A DNA stretch of 7,466 bases from the NCBI GenBank assembly GCA_934871445.1, contig CAKXBD010000104.1:1-7466 (forward strand), written 5' to 3'. Positions within the stretch are counted from its first letter, which is position 1. The number at the start of each line of letters is the position of its first letter. Source of the stretch: an uncultured bacterium (GTDB lineage Bacteria; Bacillota; Clostridia; Christensenellales; Borkfalkiaceae). This document shows, in pieces, positions 1-5,083 of this stretch. The translations under genes and the position numbers were made by a program. The notes under the pieces were generated by a model. The model was not told the DNA's origin. It saw only the letters and a list, made by a program, of their open reading frames with translations, and searched no databases.

Positions 1-30
1 GGGTGACCGTCCCCTTTAGGTTAATTCTGC

Positions 31-59
31 TTGCAATTTTAGTAATGATATGATATTAT
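31..59 (+). promoter_or_regulatory. candidate sigma-A promoter
   Basis: TTGCAA (31-36) and TATTAT (54-59) are separated by 17 bp, matching the sigma-A consensus at 4/6 and 5/6 positions. A start near 66 would precede the nested stem at 80-107. There is no gene directly downstream, so support is limited to the box match in AT-rich DNA, where chance hits are common. Confidence 0.25.
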
Positions 60-170
60 ATTACCAACAAAGTAATATGTCGGCAAGGGCGAACATCGCA
101 CATCCGAGGGGCAACTAATAGTGTTGTAATATTAACACAACTACTATATATAGTATATGGCGGCTCGTTT

Positions 171-179
171 TGCTATAAT
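171..179 (+). promoter_or_regulatory. candidate extended -10 promoter
   Basis: A perfect TATAAT at 174-179 is preceded by TG at 171-172, giving an extended -10 element. No good -35 box is seen 16-18 bp upstream. The predicted start near 186 lies at the base of a hairpin (185-217). Transcription from here could run to the terminator-like stem ending at 418, or on into the DUF975 gene at 496. Confidence 0.3.
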
Positions 180-372
180 ATAAGTTGCAGTTCTTCGGAA
201 AAATGAACTGTTTGCAAGAAGGTAAAAAAGGCTGTTTCCATATAAGTTGAACACTTCTTTTATCGGCTGAAATTATGGAACTGAAAAAATTTTTTTGCAT
301 AGACTATTTGCCCTTCAAAGTAACACCTTTGTACAGGCGAATATCAAAAATCCCAGAAAATAATCGGATAAA

Positions 373-428
373 TCCGTAAGGAAGAGAAACGGCATAGGGT
401 ATCGCCTATGTCGTTTTTCCCTTACGGA
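373..428 (+). terminator. long hairpin with terminator-like core upstream of DUF975 gene
   Basis: Bases 373-381 pair perfectly with 420-428 (TCCGTAAGG with CCTTACGGA). After a two-base bulge (A382, A383), 384-398 pair with 405-419, leaving a six-base loop (399-404). This is 24 base pairs in total, two of them G-U. The inner part (about 387-416) followed by T414-T418 looks like an intrinsic terminator with an A-tract/T-tract. It ends 77 bases before the DUF975 start. It could end transcripts coming from 1-372, act as an attenuator for the downstream gene, or be an RNase III target. The outer arms pair only if polymerase reads past the T-tract. Confidence 0.5.
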
Positions 429-444
429 AAAAATACATCTACAT

Positions 445-464
445 CCGAAGCCCGTCGGTTTCGG
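445..464 (+). other. leader hairpin before DUF975 gene
   Basis: CCGAAGCC (445-452) pairs with GGTTTCGG (457-464) through eight base pairs, one of them G-U, around the four-base loop CGTC. It is followed by a run of seven A, and the ribosome binding site begins 19 bases later. It is not a plus-strand terminator because no T-run follows. It may stabilise the leader or be a chance structure. Confidence 0.3.
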
Positions 465-495
465 AAAAAAATTTTGATTGACGGAGGGGAATTTT

Positions 496-1170
496 ATGAT
501 ATCCAATCGCGAGCTCAAACAAAATGCCCGCGGTCAGCTCGGGGGCGGAATTTTCGAGAATTATTGGCTGATGATTTTGCTCGCCTGCCTTATCGTGAGC
601 GCGCTTTTGGGCGCGTCCGCATTTACGTTTGTCGGAGTGTTCGTCCTTACGGGGCCGTTGCAATACGGGCTCTTTCGGGTGCTTACCGACCGCGTCCGCG
701 GAAGGGAAAAGGTCGAATTCGGAGATTTGTTCAAGGGTTTTGAGGAAAATTTTTCGGGCGCGCTCGTGCTGGGGCTTTTGCAAAGCATTTTTATCTTTCT
801 CTGGTCGTTGCTGTTCATCGTTCCGGGGATTGTCAAGAGCTATTCCTATTCGATGAGCTATTATCTCCAACAAGAGGATAAGTCGAAGGATTGGAAGGCG
901 TGCCTCGACGAGAGCAGAAGCCGAATGAACGGTCATAAAGGGCAGTTGTTTCTGCTCGATTTGAGCTTTATCGGCTGGTATATCGTCGGATTGTTATGCT
1001 TGGGCGTGGGGACGCTGTTCGTCGTTCCGTATCACGACATGGCGCGGACGAATTTTTTCATGGCGCTTCAAGCGGAACAGGACGACGGGATTGAGGAGCT
1101 CCGTGACGACGGAGAGTATCCAAAAGAAACGAAAAATGCGGAAAGCGGGGAAAACGGCGAGGAAATTTAA
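496..1170 (+). CDS. DUF975 family integral membrane protein
   Basis: This is a polytopic membrane protein of unknown function, 224 residues, belonging to the DUF975 family common in Bacillota. Visible family features are the N-terminal stretch with RELKQNAR (residues 5-12), hydrophobic segments at about 24-50, 88-112 and 151-178, and the late motif SFIGWYIVGLLCLGVGTLFVVPY (positions 157-179), whose Gly-Trp, Gly-Gly and Val-Pro-Tyr residues are typical. The C-terminal tail (about 192-224) is acidic and likely cytosolic. The ATG at 496 is chosen because GGAGGGG (484-490) lies just upstream; an in-frame TTG at 478 would put that site inside the gene. The aminotransferase gene begins 32 bases after the stop, so the two are probably co-transcribed. 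No substrate or partner can be inferred. Family assignment is from remembered motifs. Confidence 0.8.
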   Translation: MISNRELKQNARGQLGGGIFENYWLMILLACLIVSALLGASAFTFVGVFVLTGPLQYGLFRVLTDRVRGREKVEFGDLFKGFEENFSGALVLGLLQSIFIFLWSLLFIVPGIVKSYSYSMSYYLQQEDKSKDWKACLDESRSRMNGHKGQLFLLDLSFIGWYIVGLLCLGVGTLFVVPYHDMARTNFFMALQAEQDDGIEELRDDGEYPKETKNAESGENGEEI

Positions 1171-1202
1171 TAAATTACGGTTATTGTTCGGGAGGAACGG
1201 AA

Positions 1203-2393
1203 ATGTATAATCAGGATATGTATAAGCTCGGCAGCAAGCGTTCGGTCATCAGGGAGATTTTTGAATATGCGAAAGCTCGTTCGGCGGAAATCGGCGGGGA
1301 GAACGTGTTCGATTTTTCTATCGGTAATCCGTCCGTTCCCGCACCCGACTGCGTGAACGAAGCGATTTGCCGCATCGTAAAGGAAACGCCGTCCGTGCAG
1401 CTGCACGGCTATACGTCGGCGCAGGGAGATAAGGCATGCCGCGATAAGATCGCCGAGAATTATAACGCCCGTTTCGGGGCGGAGCTTTCGGGCGACGACC
1501 TCTATCTGACCTGCGGAGCGGCGGCCTGCCTTACGATATCCGTTCACGCGCTGGCGTGCGCGGGGGATGAATTTCTCGCGTTTGCGCCTTATTTCGCGGA
1601 ATATCGGGTATTCGTGGAGGGAGCCGGCTGTAAATTTACGCCCGTTCCCGCGGAGGATAAGACCTTTCAGCCCGATTTCGATGCGTTGGAAAGGACTTTG
1701 AACCCGCATGTAAAGGGAGTTATCGTCAATTCGCCCAATAATCCTTCGGGCGTAGTGTACGGCGAAAAAACGATCGAGCGCCTCGCCGCGCTTTTGAAAA
1801 GGAAGTCGAAGGAATACGGTCACCCGATTTATATTCTGTCCGACGAACCGTACCGCGAACTCGTCTACGATAAAACGACGAAAGTGCCCTGTATCTTCAA
1901 TTATTACGACGATACGATCGTCTGTTATTCCTACTCCAAATCCCTCTCCCTGCCGGGCGAGAGAATCGGCTACATCGCGGTGGGGCCTAAAGCAGCCGAT
2001 TCTAAGGCTTTATATGCGGCTGTATGCGGCGCGGGGCGCGTCCTCGGATTCGTATGCGCCCCCGCGCTGTTTCAGCGCGTAGCGGCCGAATGTGACGGTA
2101 AAACGGCGGATCTCGGCGTATATATGCGCAACCGCGATTTGCTCTATGAGGGATTGACGAAGCTCGGCTTTTCCTGCGTATATCCCGACGGAGCTTTTTA
2201 TCTGTTCGTGAAATCTCCCGAGGCGGACGCGAACGCCTTCTGCGCCCGCGCGAGAAAATACGAGCTCCTTTTCGTGTCGGGGGACGATTTCGGCTGCCCG
2301 GGCTATGTGCGGATCGCGTACTGCGTGGAGACGGAAACCATTCTCCGCGCGCTGCCACTGTTTGCGAAATTGGCGGAGGAATATAAGAAGTAA
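1203..2393 (+). CDS. class I/II pyridoxal-phosphate aminotransferase
   Basis: This is a cytosolic fold-type I PLP enzyme of 396 residues, of the aspartate-aminotransferase-like class I/II group. Such enzymes transfer an amino group between an amino acid and a 2-oxo acid. Landmarks: the N-terminal substrate loop FSIGNPSVPAP (38-48); Tyr70; the PLP-binding SPNNPSG (177-183) with Asn180; SDEPYREL (213-220) with Asp214 and Tyr217, which contact the pyridine ring and phenol oxygen; the Schiff-base lysine Lys246 in YSYSKSLSLPGERIGY; and Arg370 in YVRIAYC, the expected carboxylate-binding arginine. All catalytic positions are intact and the length is normal. GGAGG at 1191-1195 lies seven bases before the ATG. 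The exact substrate cannot be told from sequence; an aspartate or aromatic amino acid role is possible. It follows the DUF975 gene by 32 bases and ends before a bidirectional terminator. Confidence 0.88.
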   Translation: MYNQDMYKLGSKRSVIREIFEYAKARSAEIGGENVFDFSIGNPSVPAPDCVNEAICRIVKETPSVQLHGYTSAQGDKACRDKIAENYNARFGAELSGDDLYLTCGAAACLTISVHALACAGDEFLAFAPYFAEYRVFVEGAGCKFTPVPAEDKTFQPDFDALERTLNPHVKGVIVNSPNNPSGVVYGEKTIERLAALLKRKSKEYGHPIYILSDEPYRELVYDKTTKVPCIFNYYDDTIVCYSYSKSLSLPGERIGYIAVGPKAADSKALYAAVCGAGRVLGFVCAPALFQRVAAECDGKTADLGVYMRNRDLLYEGLTKLGFSCVYPDGAFYLFVKSPEADANAFCARARKYELLFVSGDDFGCPGYVRIAYCVETETILRALPLFAKLAEEYKK

Positions 2394-2474
2394 AAACGTT
2401 TCGGAAACGACAGGAAAACAAAAAAACAGACTTGGAATAAAAAAGCGGCGCAAAGCGCAATTCCCATAGAGATT

Positions 2475-2512
2475 AAAAAAGGGCGAAGATTTTTGAAAAT
2501 CTTCGCCCTTTT
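2475..2512. terminator. bidirectional intrinsic terminator
   Basis: GGGCGAAGATTT (2481-2492) pairs perfectly with AAATCTTCGCCC (2497-2508) around a four-base loop. Six A precede the stem (2475-2480) and four T follow it (2509-2512), so it can stop transcription in both directions. It lies between the convergent aminotransferase (plus) and SUKH (minus) genes, 87 bases and 36 bases from their respective stops. Confidence 0.9.
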
Positions 2513-2544
2513 GATTGCTCGATACATCGGAAATTGTACGATTA

Positions 2545-3006
2545 TCAAATTTCGTCTTTATAATATTTTACGATGAATTCCTCCATGGTTGAGGCTACGG
2601 GTTTCCAACAACATTTTTTGTTTAACTCTTCATGTTCCCAAATATAGATTGTGGTTTCGTCAACCGTTTCATTGGGCTGAACGCGATAGCAATAATAATC
2701 GCCGCATCCGTTTGTGGCGAAGAAAATAAACCGGTCAATTTTTTCGCTGTATTCTTCTTTGCTGTAATCTTCCTGAAATAACGGAAAATAACACTTCCTG
2801 TTACGTTCAACGTTTTCGATTATTTCTTTTGCCGACAGAATACACCATTTATCTCCGTTTGTTTCTCGAAGCAGCTCTTTTAATTCTTTCGGGAAAGGAT
2901 GACCAACCGCCATTTCGGCATATTTGATTTCGTTTTCGGGACAAGGCGGTTGGATTTTTACCCATTCATTCCCTTGCGATAGTTTTTGAATTAGTTCTTT
3001 ATACAT
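2545..3006 (-). CDS. SMI1/KNR4 (SUKH) family protein
   Basis: A 153-residue soluble protein with the SUKH pattern. It has an early Glu-rich helix, then GHPFPKELKELLRETNG (35-51), where the Pro-x-x-(L/I)-x-x-(L/F)-x-x-x-N-G core is typical. FIFFATNGCGDYYC (93-106) is the second conserved strand-turn block. YIWEHEE (121-127) and a C-terminal MEEFIVKYY helix (141-149) complete the fold. Known members include immunity proteins against contact-dependent and polymorphic toxins, although many are orphans of unknown role. AAGGGAG lies five bases before the ATG (plus-strand 3011-3017), and a sigma-A promoter is visible upstream. The gene is clearly more AT-rich than the flanking genes and opposes them in direction, which suggests later acquisition. 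No toxin gene is seen in the window, so an immunity role here is only inference. Confidence 0.78.
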   Translation of the reverse strand: MYKELIQKLSQGNEWVKIQPPCPENEIKYAEMAVGHPFPKELKELLRETNGDKWCILSAKEIIENVERNRKCYFPLFQEDYSKEEYSEKIDRFIFFATNGCGDYYCYRVQPNETVDETTIYIWEHEELNKKCCWKPVASTMEEFIVKYYKDEI

Positions 3007-3049
3007 GTTTCTCCCTTCCCAAAAAAAATTTACTGTTTGTTTTATCGTT

Positions 3050-3078
3050 ATTATACGACAAATAATTTGAAAAGTAAA
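3050..3078 (-). promoter_or_regulatory. sigma-A promoter of the SUKH gene
   Basis: Reading the minus strand, TTTACT (3078-3073) and a perfect TATAAT (3055-3050) are separated by 17 bp. Transcription would start near 3043, giving a leader of about 37 bases to the ATG at 3006. It is divergent from the lipoprotein promoter at 3167-3196. Confidence 0.65.
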
Positions 3079-3166
3079 ATAAAAAGGCGCACTGCCTTAA
3101 AAATTCCTACGGATATTAAGATAAAGCCGCTTTTTTGTTATAACATAAAAATTTATCATAAAACAC

Positions 3167-3196
3167 TTGACAAAAAACACGGGGGAGGGGTATAAT
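3167..3196 (+). promoter_or_regulatory. consensus sigma-A promoter of lipoprotein gene
   Basis: Both boxes are perfect: TTGACA (3167-3172) and TATAAT (3191-3196), separated by 18 bp. The spacer includes a G-rich run (3181-3190). The start would be near 3203, giving a short leader of about 29 bases. Such a promoter predicts strong constitutive transcription. Confidence 0.85.
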
Positions 3197-3231
3197 GAAG
3201 GTATAATTTTCCGTAGAAGGAGGAAAAAATA

Positions 3232-3633
3232 ATGAAAAAAGTAAAGGCGGTATTGTTTAGTGCATTGGTGTTCGTCGTGGGGCTTTTTTGTCTTGTCGGC
3301 TGCGGTAAAGCGGAAAAGACGGGCGTATATAAGTTTGAATCCATGACAATGACGCAGGGAGGGGTTTCCACCACTCTGAAAGTCGGGCAGACGTATCTCG
3401 GCATGATTTCGCTGACAGAAGATTTTGTTTCGATTGAATTGAAGGAAGACGGAACGGTTACGGCGGTCATCGCCATGGTAGAAGAAGCTCCCTCTACCGG
3501 TACATGGACGGAAGGGGAGGAAGAAAATACGGTCGTCATTACCATTGACGGAGATTCTCAGACGGTTACCTGCGACGGCGAGAAGATGACGATGTCCATG
3601 GAAGGCGCGCAGCTTACGCTGAAAAAGAAATAA
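3232..3633 (+). CDS. small secreted lipoprotein, beta-rich, unknown function
   Basis: A 133-residue lipoprotein. The signal peptide has a basic start (MKKVK), a hydrophobic core (6-20) and a lipobox LVGC with the lipidated Cys at residue 24, so the mature protein should be anchored to the outer face of the membrane. The mature part (24-133) begins GVYKFESM after a short linker. It alternates short strands and turns, with ELKEDGTVTAVI (69-80), GTWTEGE (90-96), VVITIDGD (101-108) and TCDGEKMTMSMEG (113-125). This pattern of strand, Asp-Gly turn and Gly-Thr-Trp resembles small lipocalin-like or DUF beta-barrel lipoproteins of Clostridia, but I cannot name a specific family. AAGGAGG (3217-3223) sits eight bases before the ATG. 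It has its own promoter and probable terminator, so it is monocistronic. Confidence 0.8.
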   Translation: MKKVKAVLFSALVFVVGLFCLVGCGKAEKTGVYKFESMTMTQGGVSTTLKVGQTYLGMISLTEDFVSIELKEDGTVTAVIAMVEEAPSTGTWTEGEEENTVVITIDGDSQTVTCDGEKMTMSMEGAQLTLKKK

Positions 3634-3642
3634 AGAAAAAGG

Positions 3643-3683
3643 GAGCGTTTCGCGGACGGGAATTTGCGGGGCGCTCGAATTTT
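3643..3683 (+). terminator. probable intrinsic terminator after lipoprotein gene
   Basis: GAGCGTTTCGC (3643-3653) pairs with GCGGGGCGCTC (3666-3676) over eleven base pairs including three G-U, with a 12-base loop, followed by GAATTTT (3677-3683). The T-tract is short and starts three bases after the stem, so this is weaker than the terminator at 2475-2512. It lies ten bases beyond the lipoprotein stop and upstream of the rpmG promoter. Confidence 0.55.
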
Positions 3684-3768
3684 AGAAAAATTTTATTTTT
3701 CGATAGTCAGGTAGTTTTATCGGTCGGAAAAAAAGAGAAAAAATATTTTCAAAACGGGTCAAAAAGGA

Positions 3769-3798
3769 TTGACAAGCCCCCCGCAAGTGTGATAAACT
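3769..3798 (+). promoter_or_regulatory. promoter of the rpmG-secE-nusG(-rplKA) operon
   Basis: A perfect TTGACA (3769-3774) is followed 18 bp later by TAAACT (3793-3798), preceded by TG at 3790-3791 (extended -10). The spacer begins with a C-run. The start would be near 3805, about 45 bases before the rpmG ATG. The -10 is imperfect (4/6), but its placement directly before a ribosomal protein gene after a terminator supports it. Confidence 0.7.
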
Positions 3799-3802
3799 TT
3801 GT

Positions 3803-3832
3803 TTACGCACCTAAGAGGGGTGTAATTTTTTT
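3803..3832 (+). terminator. possible 5'-proximal attenuator in rpmG leader
   Basis: CACCT (3808-3812) pairs with GGGTG (3818-3822), with a possible lower extension of TTA (3803-3805) to TAA (3823-3825) across a two-base bulge, followed by seven T (3826-3832). The shape is that of a weak intrinsic terminator at the very start of the predicted transcript. The left arm sits around +1, so it may not be fully transcribed, and the five-base core stem is short. It may be a chance structure. Confidence 0.3.
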
Positions 3833-3848
3833 GTATGGAGTTTGCGAT

Positions 3849-4013
3849 ATGGCAACAAAGACGGCAAGGGCCAAAATTACATTCGAATGCACGGAATGCA
3901 AGCATAGAAACTATGACAGCATCAAGAACAAGAAGAACGATCCCGACAGATTGGTTCTCAAAAAGTATTGCCCGTTCTGCAAGAAGCACACTGAACATAA
4001 AGAATCCAAATAA
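3849..4013 (+). CDS. rpmG: 50S ribosomal protein L33
   Basis: A 54-residue basic protein of the large ribosomal subunit near the E site. MATKTARAKITFECTEC at the N-terminus, then RNYDSIKNKKN (20-30) and RLVLKKYCPFCKKHTEHKE (34-52), are diagnostic. The two Cys pairs (14, 17 and 41, 44) would bind zinc, so this is the Cys-containing (C+) paralogue type, which is often Zur-independent. The ATG at 3849 is chosen because family members start MA(T/V)K; a GGAG (3837-3840) lies eight bases upstream, and an earlier in-frame start near 3789 would overlap the promoter. secE follows after 62 bases. No tRNA-Trp gene lies between them, although some relatives carry one there. Confidence 0.95.
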   Translation: MATKTARAKITFECTECKHRNYDSIKNKKNDPDRLVLKKYCPFCKKHTEHKESK

Positions 4014-4075
4014 TCGATAAGCGGGCGCATACCGCAAATCGGCAAGCGGGAGTATTTTGCGCGCAGAGGTAAACA

Positions 4076-4297
4076 ATGGCAAACGCAACGAAAACAAAAA
4101 ACAAGAAACCGAATTGGTTCCGCCGCGTAGGGGCGAAGATCAAGGAAGTATTTTCTGAATTGAAGCGGGTGACGTGGCCCACGTTCCCGACGGTCTTGAA
4201 GACCACAGGGGTGGTTCTCGTCATCGTATTCATTTTCTTGGTCATCACCACGGGAGTAGACGCGGGTTTTGCCTACCTGCTCGACCTCATCTCGTAA
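4076..4297 (+). CDS. secE: preprotein translocase subunit SecE
   Basis: A 73-residue single-pass membrane protein that clamps SecY in the SecYEG channel for protein export and insertion. It is the short Gram-positive type with one transmembrane segment. A lysine-rich cytosolic N-terminus (1-24) is followed by the conserved amphipathic motif SELKRVTWPT (27-36) and a hydrophobic helix at about 41-60. A weak AGAGGT site (4065-4070) precedes the ATG by five bases. The stop is only 12 bases before the nusG ATG, so the nusG ribosome binding site lies between the two genes and translation may be coupled. Confidence 0.95.
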   Translation: MANATKTKNKKPNWFRRVGAKIKEVFSELKRVTWPTFPTVLKTTGVVLVIVFIFLVITTGVDAGFAYLLDLIS

Positions 4298-4309
4298 GGA
4301 GGGAGAAGC

Positions 4310-4873
4310 ATGGCGGATTTGGAACAGCCGAAGTGGTATATTCTGCATACTTACTCCGGATATGAAGCGATGGTCAAAGATAGCTTGGAAAAGCTGATCG
4401 AAAACAATAATCTGGGGGATTATATCGTCGATTTGAAAATCCCCATGGAACAGGTCATCGAGGAAAAGAACGGAAAGCGCAAGGTAGTGGAGAGAAAGCT
4501 GCTGCCGTGTTATGTCTTTATCAAGATGATTTATACCAATCAGATCTGGTATTATGTGACGAGTACGCGCGGAGTGACGGGATTTTGCGGCCCGCAGGGG
4601 CGGCCGATACCCATGAAGGAAGAGGAAATCCGAAAGATGCGTCTCGAAGAGTTCGTCACGGACATCGATTTCAAGCCGGGCGATACGGTCTCTATCGAAG
4701 AAGGGCCGTTAAAGGGCTTCTTCGGCACGGTAAAAGAGCTGAACGACGCCGCGCAGAAAGCGAAGATTTCGACGACGATGTTCGGCCGCAGTACCGATGT
4801 GGAAGTAGAATATATTCAGATCAAGAAGGTAGACGCGCCTCTGCCCGAACCGAGCGAGGATTCCGCGGAATAA
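4310..4873 (+). CDS. nusG: transcription termination/antitermination factor NusG
   Basis: A 187-residue cytosolic factor that binds the RNA polymerase clamp, modulates pausing and Rho action, and can bridge to ribosomal S10. The NGN domain runs from KWYILHTYSGYE (8-19) through LLPCYVFIKM (64-73) and TRGVTGFCG (86-94). The KOW domain lies at about 121-174, with FKPGDTVSIEEGPLKGFFGT (121-140) and a conserved basic turn near GRSTDVEVEY (159-168). Length and domain order are normal. AAGGAGGGAG (4296-4305) gives a strong ribosome binding site. The acidic tail (175-187) is not conserved. The 210-base gap to rplK has no intrinsic terminator, so read-through is likely. Confidence 0.97.
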   Translation: MADLEQPKWYILHTYSGYEAMVKDSLEKLIENNNLGDYIVDLKIPMEQVIEEKNGKRKVVERKLLPCYVFIKMIYTNQIWYYVTSTRGVTGFCGPQGRPIPMKEEEIRKMRLEEFVTDIDFKPGDTVSIEEGPLKGFFGTVKELNDAAQKAKISTTMFGRSTDVEVEYIQIKKVDAPLPEPSEDSAE

Positions 4874-4895
4874 ACGCCCCGCATAGAGCGCCGCG

Positions 4896-4960
4896 GCGGA
4901 AAACGTTCCGTTTGCGGAGAATTTGCGTAAAACAGCCGTGCGGAAAATATTCCGTCGGCG
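4896..4960 (+). repeat. pair of near-identical hairpin repeats between nusG and rplK
   Basis: Two 21-base copies (4896-4916 and 4940-4960), 44 bases apart, match at 17 positions. Each carries CGGAA and TTCCG arms around a four-base loop (stems 4897-4901/4906-4910 and 4941-4945/4950-4954). The loops are AACG and AATA. The palindromes TTCCGCGGAA (4861-4870, at the end of nusG) and CGCCGCGGCG (4889-4898) lie just upstream. No T-tract follows either hairpin, so they are not terminators. They could be processing sites, protein-binding DNA palindromes or a local duplication. Confidence 0.45.
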
Positions 4961-5022
4961 AAGGAAATTACAAATAAAACAGCGGGACGGAATGGCTCCC
5001 GCCGAATGAAAAACAGTCAAAA

Positions 5023-5068
5023 AGTGGGAGAGGCGTCAAATATTTTAAGGCGCCTTGCGAGTACCACT
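5023..5068 (+). promoter_or_regulatory. L1-binding leader stem-loop upstream of rplK
   Basis: AGTGG (5023-5027) pairs with CCACT (5064-5068) and AGGCGTC (5031-5037) pairs with GGCGCCT (5049-5055). They are separated by an asymmetric internal loop, GAG on one side and TGCGAGTA on the other. The arrangement of two helices flanking a purine-rich asymmetric loop mimics the L1 site on 23S rRNA. It matches the place and form of the known L1 autoregulatory site ahead of rplK-rplA in many bacteria. The 3' arm ends directly against the rplK ribosome binding site (GAGGAGG, 5069-5075), so bound L1 could block initiation. A separate stem, GCGGGA/TCCCGC (4982-4987/4997-5002), lies upstream. Assignment is by pattern and position only. 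Confidence 0.7.
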
Positions 5069-5083
5069 GAGGAGGATATATTT

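Larger units (their letters stand above)
1..372. other. AT-rich region without a recognisable gene
   Basis: I find no convincing coding sequence here. The longest reading frame (minus strand, 115-300, 61 codons) has low-complexity composition and no family resemblance. What can be seen: a nested stem at 80-107 (TCGG 80-83 with CCGA 104-107, GCGA 89-92 with TCGC 96-99); an imperfect 25-bp palindrome centred near 131 (119-143); a hairpin with CAGTTC 188-193 and GAACTG 205-210; a short direct repeat ATATAAGTTG at 178-187 and 240-249, each followed within six bases by CTTC; and a small stem CAAAG/CTTTG at 316-331. Two possible promoters read rightwards. The region could encode an untranslated RNA ending at the hairpin at 373-428, or be decayed intergenic or mobile-element DNA. 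Sequence alone does not decide. Confidence 0.5.

Noticed and set aside
115..300. Minus-strand 61-codon reading frame
   Set aside because: No ribosome binding site of the strength seen for other genes here, no recognisable domain, and AT-rich DNA readily gives such frames.
439..936. Minus-strand 165-codon frame opposite the DUF975 gene
   Set aside because: Charged, low-order composition typical of an antisense shadow; the plus-strand frame has a clear family, start and ribosome binding site.
2002..2460. Two overlapping minus-strand frames opposite the end of the aminotransferase gene
   Set aside because: Arg/Ser/Pro-rich shadows of a GC-biased coding strand; they extend across an untranslated gap and resemble no family.
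3084..3098. Small hairpin AAGGC/GCCTT
   Set aside because: Only five base pairs, no T-run, and located between divergent promoters; likely chance.
4014..4075. Possible tRNA-Trp between rpmG and secE
   Set aside because: The gap is only 62 bases and shows no acceptor stem or cloverleaf.
4923..4951. Possible separate rplK promoter (TTGCGT, AATATT)
   Set aside because: Three of six and four of six matches, with the -10 inside a hairpin repeat; read-through from nusG is simpler as no terminator is present.
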